The notes: generated by a model from the letters alone, not told the origin. DNA of 64,000 nucleotides from JBAXTE01 sp037130365 (GCA_037130365.1 JBAXTE010000003.1:101979-165978), one strand, 5' to 3'; shown: positions 16,230-26,172, numbered from the stretch's first letter. Program-made: numbers and translations.

Positions 16230-18572
16230 ATGAATTTAAATAAAGATATTCGAATGAAAAGAAAGAGATTACTGCCATTCTTTTTGTTTTTGTTGCTAGC
16301 CTCAAATGCCATTGCACAGATGCCTATTGGCGAATGGAGGGATCATTTTCCGTATAATCATATCATAATGATGACTGAAACACCCGACCGAATATATGCT
16401 GCTTCACCAACAAGTTTGTTTTACATCAACAAAAGCGATAATTCAGTAGTTCGTCTATCAAAAGTGAATGGATTATCTGATGTGGGTATTTCTGCAATTG
16501 CTTACAATACAAAACAAAGCACGCTCGTTGTGGCATACACCAATGCCAATATCGACTTTATTCAAAATGATGTTGTGACGAATATTTCAGACATCAAACG
16601 GAAATCTATACCGGGCAACAAAGTAATTAATAATATATACTGCGACAGTAACTTTGCGTATATGGCTTGTGGTTTTGGAGTTGTTGTTCTTGATGTAAAA
16701 AGAAATGAGGTAAAAGAAACTTGGATTGTGGGCGATCAGAGCACAAATGTGAACATTCTAGACCTCGATTTTTTTCAACAAAAGATTTATCTAAGCACAC
16801 CCACCGGAATTCTTTCAGCAGATAAGAACTCTCCAAATTTAGTAAGTTATACTTCTTGGGTGTCAGATACAAACAGCGTAGTTTGGAACAAAAGAGTCTC
16901 GGAAGTTGAGCATTTTGGTAATTTTTTAATTGCACATGTTCCAACTTTAGATAGCTCTTATACCTATCTTTTCGATGGAACTTCTTGGTTGCCGATTGTA
17001 TTATTCAACAATTCAAAAAAATATAGCATCATTAGCTCTTATAACAAACTTGTGGTTACTTATGCCGCAGGAAATGTGGTTTCTTTTGACCCAAACTTCA
17101 ATCAAATTCGAGTTTTAGCCACTTATAATCCAGGTTTTATCGATTCTCATTTTGCCAAATATGATCGCACGGGAGATCTATGGATATGCGACAATAATTT
17201 TGGAATTATTCAAAACGAAGATTGGAATGAATGGATTAGCACTCGGTATTTGCTTAATGGACCAAACACTGCTGATATTTGGCAAGTAGTAGGCAACGAC
17301 AAAATGATGATTACCATAAAAGGGGGAATGAAGGACAATTGGAGTAATTTATGGACAGGTGGCGAGTTTAGTTCATTTTCCGACGATAGCTGGACTCAAT
17401 ACGACCGGTGGAATAATATTGAGATTGATTCTTTATCTGATATTTTATATGCCTGTGTGGATCCGAATGAACCCAACTCTTTTTGGCTAAGTTCGTGGTG
17501 GAAAGGGCTTATACATGTTCAAAACAAGGTGATTACAGAAGTACTAAACGCTCAAAACACACCATCGTTAGAAGCAAACAGTAGCGACACGTATATTGGG
17601 GGATTATGTTTTGACAAAAACAAGAACCTTTGGATTGTGAATTCAAACACGGACAAAGTACTAAAAGTTAAAACACCAAATAATCTGTGGTATCAATTTT
17701 CACTCAGTCCCTATGCCAACAACTCGCCCGTATCTACACTTACCATTGACTCTTCTGGATATAAATGGATGTTGTTGCCCAAAGATAATGGACTTATTGT
17801 TTACGACGATAATGGCACAATTTCAAACCCTTCTGATGATCGAGTTAAATTATTAAATATCAATCTTAACACTCGAGTTTCTACCAATGTTATCAACTGT
17901 TTTGTACAAGATTTGAATGGAGATATGTGGGTAGGAACAGATAAGGGAATTAAAGTTTTTTATAGTACAGCAGATCTTTTTTCTACGGCTAATCCATCTC
18001 CGCAAACGATATTAATTGAACAAGATGGATATGTTCAAAATTTACTAGAATTCGAGAATGTAACCAGTATTGCCATAGATGGAGCCAATAGAAAATGGAT
18101 TGGCACGTCGAAAGCTGGATTGTTTGTAATTTCTCCCGATGGCACCACCGAACTTGGTCATTTTACAGAATCTAATAGTTCGTTAATCTCAGATGAAATT
18201 TCATCCTTGGCATTTAATCAAAAAAATGGAGAAATCTTTATTGGCACAAAAAAAGGATTAATTTCGTATCGCACAAATGCTACCATGGGTGTTGAAGCCA
18301 TTGTAGATAAAGAGGTTTATGCATTTCCAAATCCTGTTAAGGAAGGATATAATGGCGAAATTGCCATCAAGGGGTTAACCACCAATGCCAATGTAAAAAT
18401 TACCAATGTAAATGGAGTTCTGGTTTTTCAAACGATTGCTAATGGTGGACAAGCCATTTGGAATGGTAAAAACTTTAGTGGCGAAAAAGTAGCCACTGGC
18501 GTGTATTTAGTTTTTGCATCTAACGAAGATGGCTCACAAAAAGTAGCCACGAAAATTCTTTTTATTAAATAA
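16230..18572 (+). CDS. porZ: PorZ-like type IX secretion surface protein (780 aa)
   Basis: PorZ is a surface beta-propeller protein of the T9SS attachment complex, described as delivering anionic LPS for anchoring of cargo. The sequence has a signal peptide (KRLLPFFLFLLLASNAIAQ), the family opening PIGEWRDHFPYNHI, repeated two-component-regulator-type propeller blades (NGLSDVGISAIAYN, GDMWVGTDKGIKVF, NRKWIGTSKAGLFVIS, GEIFIGTKKGLISY) and its own C-terminal sorting domain (YAFPNPVKEGYNGEIAI ... GVYLVFASN). The length is close to the P. gingivalis protein. An alternative start at 16254 would remove eight residues. recO follows after 14 bases. Confidence 0.9.
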   Translation: MNLNKDIRMKRKRLLPFFLFLLLASNAIAQMPIGEWRDHFPYNHIIMMTETPDRIYAASPTSLFYINKSDNSVVRLSKVNGLSDVGISAIAYNTKQSTLVVAYTNANIDFIQNDVVTNISDIKRKSIPGNKVINNIYCDSNFAYMACGFGVVVLDVKRNEVKETWIVGDQSTNVNILDLDFFQQKIYLSTPTGILSADKNSPNLVSYTSWVSDTNSVVWNKRVSEVEHFGNFLIAHVPTLDSSYTYLFDGTSWLPIVLFNNSKKYSIISSYNKLVVTYAAGNVVSFDPNFNQIRVLATYNPGFIDSHFAKYDRTGDLWICDNNFGIIQNEDWNEWISTRYLLNGPNTADIWQVVGNDKMMITIKGGMKDNWSNLWTGGEFSSFSDDSWTQYDRWNNIEIDSLSDILYACVDPNEPNSFWLSSWWKGLIHVQNKVITEVLNAQNTPSLEANSSDTYIGGLCFDKNKNLWIVNSNTDKVLKVKTPNNLWYQFSLSPYANNSPVSTLTIDSSGYKWMLLPKDNGLIVYDDNGTISNPSDDRVKLLNINLNTRVSTNVINCFVQDLNGDMWVGTDKGIKVFYSTADLFSTANPSPQTILIEQDGYVQNLLEFENVTSIAIDGANRKWIGTSKAGLFVISPDGTTELGHFTESNSSLISDEISSLAFNQKNGEIFIGTKKGLISYRTNATMGVEAIVDKEVYAFPNPVKEGYNGEIAIKGLTTNANVKITNVNGVLVFQTIANGGQAIWNGKNFSGEKVATGVYLVFASNEDGSQKVATKILFIK

Positions 18573-18586
18573 ATTACATCGCAATA

Positions 18587-19330
18587 ATGCTTGTTAAAAC
18601 CGAAGGAATTCTCGTCTATAAGGTAAAGTATTCCGAAACGAGTATCATTTTTCATTTGCTGACAAAAGAATTGGGTTTGCGCGCATTTATTGCCAAAGGA
18701 GTTCGTTCTAAAAAATCTAAAACCGCTGCTGCCCTCTTCGATTATTTGAATGTTTTACAAATTGTTGCTTCTCAAGGAGCGCACTCCGATTTATTAACCA
18801 TTCGGGAGGTGTCACTTTCTAAAGGAAACTTTTCGTTAAACCTCGACCCGGTTCAAAATGCAATCTATTTGTTTGTAGCAGAATTTATTCATAAAGTTAT
18901 TTCAAAACCAATGGTTGATGCATCCTTGTATCATTTTGTAGAACATTCTATTCAATATTTTTCTCAATCTAATAGAATAATTGCAGATTTTCACCTTTGG
19001 TTTATCACCAAATTTACTACTTTTTTAGGAATAACACCTGTTGATAATTTCACTAAAACAAACTCAATATTTAGCATTCAACATTCTCATTTTGTATCAA
19101 GTGCACTTCCTATTGAAGGTGCTTTTTCTGAATCGTCTTCGCAAATGCTTCATTATTATATGACTGTTTCTGTTGACCAATGTGGAAATAACTTAGAGCC
19201 CCTAAGTGCTCGAAATCAATATTTAGATGAAATGTTATACTATTATCGGTTTCACCTAGACCATTTTAGCGGATTGCAGTCGCATGAAATATTAAAATCG
19301 GTGTTTATACCAAATCTTAATTCAAAATAG
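18587..19330 (+). CDS. recO: DNA repair protein RecO
   Basis: RecO loads RecA with RecR in the RecF pathway. The N-terminal OB-fold is recognisable in VKTEGILVYKVKYSETSIIFHLLTKELGLRAFIAKGVRSKK; a helical C-terminal domain follows. The 247-residue length fits the family. I do not see the four-cysteine zinc motif of many RecO proteins, as is usual in this phylum. The gene sits 14 bases after porZ and probably shares its transcript. Confidence 0.93.
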   Translation: MLVKTEGILVYKVKYSETSIIFHLLTKELGLRAFIAKGVRSKKSKTAAALFDYLNVLQIVASQGAHSDLLTIREVSLSKGNFSLNLDPVQNAIYLFVAEFIHKVISKPMVDASLYHFVEHSIQYFSQSNRIIADFHLWFITKFTTFLGITPVDNFTKTNSIFSIQHSHFVSSALPIEGAFSESSSQMLHYYMTVSVDQCGNNLEPLSARNQYLDEMLYYYRFHLDHFSGLQSHEILKSVFIPNLNSK

Positions 19331-19416
19331 CACACTGGACAATTTGAAATTTAGTATGGTATGCCCTCGTTTTTTTACGGGGCCTGCCCTCGCTGCTAAG
19401 CGGGGTTTAATGCTCG

Positions 19417-19473
19417 ATGCTAATATGAACTATTGATTATTTTTTGATTTATTGCACTAAATCATATTAGCAT
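19417..19473. repeat. Perfect 12-bp inverted repeat with 33-bp loop
   Basis: atgctaatatga at 19417-19428 is exactly complementary to 19462-19473, leaving an AT-rich loop of 33 bases. It lacks the GC-rich stem and U-run of an intrinsic terminator, so it may be a protein-binding site or the remnant of a small element. Confidence 0.5.
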
Positions 19474-19716
19474 ACGGTATTAGATTTGAAACTCAGAGCG
19501 AATTTTCCCACCTAAACAACTTTCTAAATATTTTGTAAAAATCATAAAAAGTAATACGTTATATTAAATATGTGTTAATATATAGACTATTTAAGCGACA
19601 AAGTCAAACAAATTCTTCTTTTTAAAAATTATGAAAATTCTCAACAAAAGAGCTAATTGATGTGTTTTAAAACATTGAGAAGTTGCAAATATATTTATTT
19701 ATATTTTATTTGTAAA

Positions 19717-19724
19717 TAATTTTG
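19717..19724 (+). promoter_or_regulatory. -7 promoter box before the beta-helix protein
   Basis: TAATTTTG matches TAnnTTTG and lies about 70 bases before the ATG at 19794. It covers a TTG at 19722 and so argues against a start there. Confidence 0.45.
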
Positions 19725-19793
19725 AGATTCGATAAAAATGTATTACGTTTACAGCGACAATTTAAAATTAGTATTAACAAACACCAAAAACAA

Positions 19794-22646
19794 ATGAAAA
19801 AACGAAGAAGTGGTATGTGTCCTTATACTCATACTTACTCACCTCTTAGGCGACTGGTATTAGCAACATTTATAACCATGATAATGTTGCCATTTATGGT
19901 GAAAGGACAAAGAAACGCAGTGGTTAATATCATAGGTAGTAAGACGTTATGTCTTACAGATACAATAGCTTATACTGTTGAACCAATCTACGAGGGAGTG
20001 ACATATAATTGGACAATTTATCCAACTAATGTAGGTTCAATAATTATGAATAACAACTCATCTATTATTGTTCAATGGTATCAAAATAATATGAGTTATT
20101 ATCAACCAACATTTTTAATTGTAACAACTGAATTTGGAGCGGACACTATTAAGCTCTGGAAATGTTGCAACAAACCTGAAGGAAACGAAATAGTACTAAG
20201 CGATGATACTATTACTTCACTTTTGCCAGACACTGCATATTTTTTTAATGGAACTATTGTTATTAATAACAATATTAATGCTAGCAATTCCGAAATATAC
20301 ATGGGGCAAGAAGCAAAAATTATTGTGAATCCCCCATATACATTCAATATTAACGCTACAATGGTAAGAGCAGGATGTGGCTATATGTGGGACGGAATTT
20401 ATGTATCAAACCCGCTTGCTAGTGTGGTAACTCAAAATAATTCAACAATCAGAGATGCTTTCAATGCTATTGTTTCCGAAAATGGAGCAATTGTAAACAG
20501 TTCCAATACTTTTTTTCAGCTAAATTTGAAAGGAATTGTTATTAAAAACTTCTCGGGAAGCAACCCATTATCCATTTCTAATTGCAGATTTTATAGCACT
20601 GATGATGAAGCTGGCATAATTCCTTTCAATTTGCATGCACCATACTCCACAAGAAGAAGTATCTCTGGTATCGAAATTACTAATATGTCGAATGTTACTG
20701 TTGGAAATACCGCATTAGCAACTAAGAACAAATTCAGTTACCTCGACTTTGGTATAAATATTTCGACCTCGAATGTAAATGTGTATAACAACAACTTTAT
20801 CAATTTACCTGCGACTGGTGCAAATACTGGATATGGCGTAAAAATTACAGGAACTAGTACTAGTACCTATACCGTAAATATTGGAGGCTATAATTCTGGG
20901 AGTACAATTTACACTAACCTTTTCAATAATTGTGTAATTGGAGTTTTACAACAATTTCAGTCGAATATTAAAGTAATTTGTGATACTTTTACTTCTAATA
21001 GCTTGATTGCTACATTTATAGCTTCAAACTCTACTAGAAATATTGATTTTACAAAAAACAGAATTGAAAGTTCGCCTTATGGCTTGTTGATTAACGATTT
21101 TACAAACACCAGATTAGTTGTAGATAGTAATAGTTTGTATAATGCGGCAACAGGAATTGCTGTAGCAAATGCAACTCAGCAAGAATGTTATGGTGCCACA
21201 ATACGTAAAAACACCATTACTGGAACATTTACCAATGGAATTCTATTAACTAATGTTAAAGACCGTAGCGTTATACCAATTGGACCTCCGGGTTACGAGC
21301 GTCAAATACCATATATCTATGGAAATACCATTACTTTAAGCGGATACAATTTAGGTGGAAGCACCATATACAGTGGCATTCGTGTAGAAAACGGCAACAA
21401 TACTTACATCGAAAAGAACGTGGTTAGTACCCCTTCTTATGCAGGCACTGATCTTACTCAAGCACTTAGATTAAATGGAATTTATGTGCTTGCATCGCCT
21501 AAAACCAACTTGTGTAGCAATACCTTAACCAGACTTGGTATGGGTATTCGCATGAGTGGTTTGTGCACTACTTCACCTATTAAAAGCAATACCATGAATT
21601 ACAATTTTTACGGTGTTCGTTTAGACGCCGCTACCATTGGCAACCAAGGAATAGTAGCTCCACGATGGGTGAATAGAAACGCTTGGAACTATCCATTTGT
21701 TGCTGGCAGATATAGAGTACAAGGCTCGGTTGCTGTTGCTACTACTTGGACTTATGACAATCAACTTCAAAATTACACGTTACTACCTGGCACACCTGAA
21801 TATTCAGTTACAGGAGGCTTTACCGCTACTTTAATTTCAAATCCTGTTCCTCAAGGATGTGGGTACGACGGTATTATTTGGATTCCATACGTTTTTGGAG
21901 GCAATAATGCAATGGTAGGCGGTACAATTTCAGAAGGAGAAAATGTAATACAAAATTTTAGTCTCGATTCCGAAGAAAATCAATACTATCAGGCAGCAAA
22001 TTATTTTGCAGCAACTCAAAACGATAATATGGCTGTTTCGGCTGATGCTTTTTCTGAAGTTACCGACAATCCAATTCAAACTACCTCCATTATATTGTTT
22101 GACAGAGTAAATAAGCTTATTGCAGAAAATCGTATAGATGAAGCCGCAGAAACCAACAACTCTATTGTGCCAGCAAATTTAATTGAGCGCAACCAACAAA
22201 CTGCTTATACCATCTATTTACAAAGCTGGGCAAAAGGACGGTTTGAGCTAACCTCCGATGAACGCACTACACTTTTAGACATTGCAAATCAGCAACATAT
22301 ACAAGGTGGTTATGGTGTGTTTACAGCATGGGTTATGCTTTATAGATCACCTCAAGATCAACCAGTAAAACCAAAAAGTATTATTAAATCTTTAGGTTTT
22401 CAAAACAACGAAATAACAATCTACCCAAATCCTGCTCGCGAACAAGTTACTATAACTGGAGCATTGGATATTGCTTTTGCTGTGATTTATGATATACAAG
22501 GTCGTGAATTACTTAAAACAGCAAACACATCTAGTTCATCCGAATTCATCATCAATACTTCAAAACTATGCAAAGGAGTTTATTTTATTAAGCTAGTTAG
22601 AAGTGATTTATCTGATGAAAAGGCTGAAAAATTGATTATTGAATAA
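19794..22646 (+). CDS. Secreted beta-helix protein with T9SS sorting domain (950 aa)
   Basis: The ATG at 19794 gives a signal peptide ending near FMVKGQ after an unusually long basic N-region. An immunoglobulin/PKD-like segment follows (SKTLCLTDTIAYTVEPIYEGVTYNW), then hundreds of residues of short beta-strand repeats rich in Asn and Thr (NNTYIEKNVVS, SNTLTRLGMGIRMS), as in right-handed parallel beta-helix proteins. The end is a type A sorting domain: IYPNPAREQVTITG, IYDIQGRELLK, LCKGVYFIKL. It is therefore a likely T9SS cargo exported through SprA and left on the surface or released. Ligand or enzymatic activity cannot be told. Confidence 0.8.
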   Translation: MKKRRSGMCPYTHTYSPLRRLVLATFITMIMLPFMVKGQRNAVVNIIGSKTLCLTDTIAYTVEPIYEGVTYNWTIYPTNVGSIIMNNNSSIIVQWYQNNMSYYQPTFLIVTTEFGADTIKLWKCCNKPEGNEIVLSDDTITSLLPDTAYFFNGTIVINNNINASNSEIYMGQEAKIIVNPPYTFNINATMVRAGCGYMWDGIYVSNPLASVVTQNNSTIRDAFNAIVSENGAIVNSSNTFFQLNLKGIVIKNFSGSNPLSISNCRFYSTDDEAGIIPFNLHAPYSTRRSISGIEITNMSNVTVGNTALATKNKFSYLDFGINISTSNVNVYNNNFINLPATGANTGYGVKITGTSTSTYTVNIGGYNSGSTIYTNLFNNCVIGVLQQFQSNIKVICDTFTSNSLIATFIASNSTRNIDFTKNRIESSPYGLLINDFTNTRLVVDSNSLYNAATGIAVANATQQECYGATIRKNTITGTFTNGILLTNVKDRSVIPIGPPGYERQIPYIYGNTITLSGYNLGGSTIYSGIRVENGNNTYIEKNVVSTPSYAGTDLTQALRLNGIYVLASPKTNLCSNTLTRLGMGIRMSGLCTTSPIKSNTMNYNFYGVRLDAATIGNQGIVAPRWVNRNAWNYPFVAGRYRVQGSVAVATTWTYDNQLQNYTLLPGTPEYSVTGGFTATLISNPVPQGCGYDGIIWIPYVFGGNNAMVGGTISEGENVIQNFSLDSEENQYYQAANYFAATQNDNMAVSADAFSEVTDNPIQTTSIILFDRVNKLIAENRIDEAAETNNSIVPANLIERNQQTAYTIYLQSWAKGRFELTSDERTTLLDIANQQHIQGGYGVFTAWVMLYRSPQDQPVKPKSIIKSLGFQNNEITIYPNPAREQVTITGALDIAFAVIYDIQGRELLKTANTSSSSEFIINTSKLCKGVYFIKLVRSDLSDEKAEKLIIE

Positions 22647-22652
22647 ATTTAA

Positions 22653-22688
22653 TTAAACGAGGAAATCTAATAGGATTTCCTCGTTTAA
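22653..22688 (+). terminator. Intrinsic terminator after the beta-helix gene
   Basis: A 15-base perfect stem (ttaaacgaggaaatc / gatttcctcgtttaa) with a 6-base loop lies 7 bases after the stop and ahead of the next gene. Confidence 0.75.
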
Positions 22689-22704
22689 TATATACATACC
22701 AACG

Positions 22705-23952
22705 ATGTGGAAAAAGTTATTCATTTTTTCAATATTATCCATAAACATTTGTTTTGCCCAAAACTTAGTACTTAATCCAAGTTTGGAGGAATATTCTAAT
22801 TGCCCAAACATTTATTCCCAAATACAATTTGCTGACAATTGGTCGGCAGGATGTATAGCTACTAATACAAGTACTGATTACTACCATTGTTGTATGATAA
22901 ATGATTCTAACACTTTCTGGTCTCATTTAATTAATGAAATACATGCCAGAAGTGGCTGTGGTTTTTCTGGTTTTTTTATTTACGTAAATGGTGATATTTT
23001 TACAAATTACAGAGAAGCATTAACAGGTAAGTCAAGAATTAGTTTACACCAAAACACATGTTATAGAGTATCTTTTTTTATCAAATTTATTGGTTATCAT
23101 TTTGTTTTTTCATCAAATACACTTAATTATGCAACTAATAAAATTAGTGCTTACTTATCTTCTGATTCAATTTTCTACGAAGGTGCAGGCGATACAAGCT
23201 TATACCAACTACATCCACAAATAAATTACCATGGGGCAGTTTTAAACGATACTATAAATTGGGTAAAAATAGAAGGAAACTTTATTGCTCAAGGAAACGA
23301 ACGATGGATTCATATTACGAGTTTTGTGCCTGATGATTCGGTTACGGTATATATGTTACCGAACCTAATAAATCAGATAGATTCTTTGTATATGCCCAGT
23401 TACTACCTCATCGACGATGTAGCAGTTTATCCGTGCGATGCACCAATTTACACGGCGGATGCAGGTTTGGAAACATGTGTAGAGGTTGGAAATAGCATTA
23501 CTATTGGCACTCCCCGAAGAGATGAATATTTATATTGGTGGTATGATATGCAAGGAAACATACTCGATACCACTGCTCAAATTACGGTTAGCCCCACCCA
23601 AACCACAAGTTACTTATTGGTACAAAAAGACTTTAAATTTGATGAAACCAGAGATTCGGTTACTGTTACTGTAGGAAACTGCCCCTTGCCAGATTATAGT
23701 AATTTAGATTTTGAAATTTATCCCAATCCGTGCAATGGAATTGTAAACGTTCGATTTAATGCCAAAATTCCCGAAGGAACTGTAATGCAACTGTATGATA
23801 TGATAGGACAAGAGGTTGCAAAATTTCCACTTACCGGTGCTACAAAAATAGCCACAGTAAACCTTGGCAATTTAGCAACATCAGTTTATCACGCCACGGT
23901 GGTTGTGCCAGATATTTTGAGGAAAAGTGTGAAATTGGTAGTAATATATTGA
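22705..23952 (+). CDS. Secreted protein with T9SS sorting domain (415 aa)
   Basis: A signal peptide (KKLFIFSILSINICFAQ) precedes NLVLNPSLEEYSNCP, the opening of a carbohydrate-binding-like or jelly-roll module common at the N-terminus of Bacteroidota surface proteins. The middle has paired cysteines (CPNIYS, CYRVSFFIKF, YLIDDVAVYPC). A PKD/Ig-like segment follows (WWYDMQGNILDTTAQITVSPTQTTSYLL). The C-terminus is a type A sorting domain (FEIYPNPCNGIVNVRF ... LYDMIGQEV). It is probably a T9SS substrate displayed on the surface; no function is assigned. The neighbouring 19794 gene is of the same class but separated by a terminator. Confidence 0.8.
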   Translation: MWKKLFIFSILSINICFAQNLVLNPSLEEYSNCPNIYSQIQFADNWSAGCIATNTSTDYYHCCMINDSNTFWSHLINEIHARSGCGFSGFFIYVNGDIFTNYREALTGKSRISLHQNTCYRVSFFIKFIGYHFVFSSNTLNYATNKISAYLSSDSIFYEGAGDTSLYQLHPQINYHGAVLNDTINWVKIEGNFIAQGNERWIHITSFVPDDSVTVYMLPNLINQIDSLYMPSYYLIDDVAVYPCDAPIYTADAGLETCVEVGNSITIGTPRRDEYLYWWYDMQGNILDTTAQITVSPTQTTSYLLVQKDFKFDETRDSVTVTVGNCPLPDYSNLDFEIYPNPCNGIVNVRFNAKIPEGTVMQLYDMIGQEVAKFPLTGATKIATVNLGNLATSVYHATVVVPDILRKSVKLVVIY

Positions 23953-24045
23953 GTCTGTAAAGTGAAAAGGCTATAAAGTCGAAAGTCCATAAAGTATAGT
24001 GCTGCGAAAGGGAAATATTTATACAAAACAAACATCAAAAGCTCT

Positions 24046-24095
24046 GATTTTCAACACTTCACCATTTAGGGCTGGGGCAAAAAGTGTTGAAAATC
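24046..24095. repeat. Single hairpin element of the gattttcaa family
   Basis: gattttcaacactt (24046-24059) and its exact complement (24082-24095) enclose a 22-base loop ending in ggggcaaaa. Sequence and layout match the second hairpins at 47111-47160 and 51822-51871. Confidence 0.7.
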
Positions 24096-24126
24096 AAAAT
24101 ACAAAACAAGATTTTTGATTGGGCAA

Positions 24127-24168
24127 AATGAATACAAAAGAGCCTAATTAGGCTCTTTTGTATTCATT
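24127..24168. terminator. Bidirectional terminator, 42-bp perfect palindrome
   Basis: The palindrome is centred on cctaattagg with A-runs and T-runs on either side. It lies between the convergent 22705 and 24183 genes and can end transcription from both. Confidence 0.85.
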
Positions 24169-24182
24169 AATTCGATTGAATT

Positions 24183-25961
24183 TTACTCTACTAAAAGTAA
24201 AACATCTCCTTTATTTACAGTTTTTCCTTGATTGCTCAATACTGCCACAATTTTTCCATCAAAATTAGATTTAACCTCTTCGGTGCCATAATAAGTCACT
24301 ACATAGCAAACCGATTCACCTTCTTTTACTTTGGTTCCAATTGGAATTGGCATGGAGTTTTGTTGAAAATCAGCTTCCCAGAGCAATTGTCCTTTTACTG
24401 GCGAAGTAACTGGCTTTGCATTAGGGTATTTTGTTTCCCATTTAGCATCTGAAGCGCCATTATTTGCAACTGTATTCTCTATAATTACTGGGGCGTTTGC
24501 AACTTCTTTTGCTTTAGCTAATTCCTCTTCAAATCTCTTTTTAGCAACCCCCGATTTATAATCACGATACTGACGATCGTGCATAGCTAATTCGAAAAGT
24601 TCTTCATCATTAGGACCAAAATCCCAATTATTATCAATCATTTCCTTACGATATTTATCGAGTTCGTTTGGATAATTGTCCTGAGGAACACCTTCGTAAA
24701 ACTCAAGTCCTTTTGATTTTGCAAGTTCAATAATTTCTGGCGCCAACGTTCCAGGAAGTATCCCTGCTTTACCTAAAATCATATCCCAAGAATTATTGTC
24801 AATCATTCCAAAACGAGCACCGCCTTTTACAAGCGACATCATATTCATTAATGCAATATTCTTTACATATTGGCTAAATGGAGTTACAAGTGGCGGATTT
24901 CCAAGCATTGGCCATATATATGAAACTTCATCAAAAAGCATTACTAATAAATCATCGGTAGAAAGCTCTGGTTTATTTTTTTCGCGAAGTGTTTGATTTA
25001 TACTCGAATGAACTCCTTTTAAATCAGCCATCATAGAACCCATCATGCCACCAGGCAAACCGCATCCAATTAGGAGAGAAGTCATAAAACGATTTCGTGG
25101 ATCAATAAAATATCCCAAGAAATCATCGATAAAAGACTGAGTTAATCGACGAACCTCCATGTATGCTTTCATGTTGATTTCTGGAACATCAAATCCAGCA
25201 TCTTTAAGCATTGCCTGAACAGCAAGAACATCTGGATGCACCATTCCCCAAGCAAGCGGTTCAACCGCAACATCTAAATAATCGGCACCCGCTTTAGCAA
25301 CTTCGAGCATCGAAGCCATGGCAAAACCAGGACCAGTATGTCCATGATATTGAACTATAATATGAGGATATTTATCTTTTATTGCTTTTACTAAACAGCC
25401 GAGTGTGTGCGGACGACCTACACCAGCCATATCTTTAAGACCAATTTCGTTTGCGCCATATTCAACTGCTTTATCAACCACACCCATATAGTAATCCACC
25501 GTATGAATATCGGAATGAGTGATGCTTAATGCCGCTTGAGAAATCATATTTGCCTCTTTAGCATATTTTACGGAAAGTTCTAAATTTCGATGGTCATTTA
25601 ATCCACAAAATGAACGAGAAATATCAACTCCTTGAGCTTTCTTTACTTTATACATTAATTGGCGAACATCGGCAGGAACTGGATACATTCTAATTCCATT
25701 AAGTGCTCTTTCGAGCATTAAAGTCTGAATTCCAGCATCATTAAAGGGTTTCAGCCATTCGCGAGTTGCTGTATTTGGATTTTCACCAAAAAGTAAGTTA
25801 ACTTGTTCAAATGCTCCACCATTAGATTCAATACGGGCAAAGCAACCCATTTCAATAATTGCCGGTGCAACTTGAACTAATTGGCTTGCTAAAGGCACAT
25901 ATTTACCCGAAGATTGCCACATATCTCGGTAAACCAAACAAAATTTAATCTGTCGTCCCAT
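24183..25961 (-). CDS. OadA-like carboxyltransferase with degenerate biotinyl domain (592 aa)
   Basis: The N-terminal TIM barrel is that of oxaloacetate decarboxylase alpha / pyruvate carboxylase subunit B. It has VYRDMWQSS with metal-binding D13, FGENPNTATREW, LKDMAG with the catalytic Lys176, and QYHGHTGPG with metal-binding H206/H208. A conserved helical domain and a lipoyl/biotinyl-like C-terminal domain (from about residue 518) follow. In the hairpin where AMKM should present the biotinylated lysine, the sequence is TYYGTEE at 556-562, with Tyr at the expected Lys position. The enzyme may use a separate biotin carrier or not be a classical biotin enzyme. It is divergent from a malic enzyme gene, placing it at the pyruvate/oxaloacetate node. 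No beta or gamma decarboxylase subunit is nearby. Confidence 0.85.
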   Translation of the reverse strand: MGRQIKFCLVYRDMWQSSGKYVPLASQLVQVAPAIIEMGCFARIESNGGAFEQVNLLFGENPNTATREWLKPFNDAGIQTLMLERALNGIRMYPVPADVRQLMYKVKKAQGVDISRSFCGLNDHRNLELSVKYAKEANMISQAALSITHSDIHTVDYYMGVVDKAVEYGANEIGLKDMAGVGRPHTLGCLVKAIKDKYPHIIVQYHGHTGPGFAMASMLEVAKAGADYLDVAVEPLAWGMVHPDVLAVQAMLKDAGFDVPEINMKAYMEVRRLTQSFIDDFLGYFIDPRNRFMTSLLIGCGLPGGMMGSMMADLKGVHSSINQTLREKNKPELSTDDLLVMLFDEVSYIWPMLGNPPLVTPFSQYVKNIALMNMMSLVKGGARFGMIDNNSWDMILGKAGILPGTLAPEIIELAKSKGLEFYEGVPQDNYPNELDKYRKEMIDNNWDFGPNDEELFELAMHDRQYRDYKSGVAKKRFEEELAKAKEVANAPVIIENTVANNGASDAKWETKYPNAKPVTSPVKGQLLWEADFQQNSMPIPIGTKVKEGESVCYVVTYYGTEEVKSNFDGKIVAVLSNQGKTVNKGDVLLLVE

Positions 25962-25997
25962 AAATATTTATTATTAGTATTAATTGTTAAATTGGTG

Positions 25998-26029
25998 CGA
26001 AGATAATATTTATTTTTTGAATATTCAAC
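25998..26029 (-). promoter_or_regulatory. Probable promoter of the OadA-like gene
   Basis: On the minus strand TATCTTCG (25998-26005, one mismatch to TAnnTTTG) is preceded by GTTG (26026-26029) with 20 bases between them. Confidence 0.4.
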
Positions 26030-26172
26030 ACATTGTTTTAATTTACAAACAGCTGATTGTTAGAGTTGTAACAAAACTTGAAAAAAGGTTTTTTTATATT
26101 AAGAAAATCTACGTAACTTTACCCATTAAAATTGACCGTTTTTGATAATTTAAGACTTGGTTCAAATTAACG

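Larger units (their letters stand above)
19331..19793. other. Intergenic with inverted repeats, no gene seen
   Basis: After recO comes a GC-richer patch (19362-19405) with gccctcg/cgggg-type inverted segments. Then comes a perfect 12-base inverted repeat, atgctaatatga (19417-19428) and its complement (19462-19473). From about 19500 it is AT-rich upstream DNA of the next gene. No protein or known RNA is recognised. Confidence 0.5.

Noticed and set aside
19722..19793. Earlier TTG start for the beta-helix protein
   Set aside because: It falls inside the -7 promoter box and would put 24 polar residues before the signal peptide.
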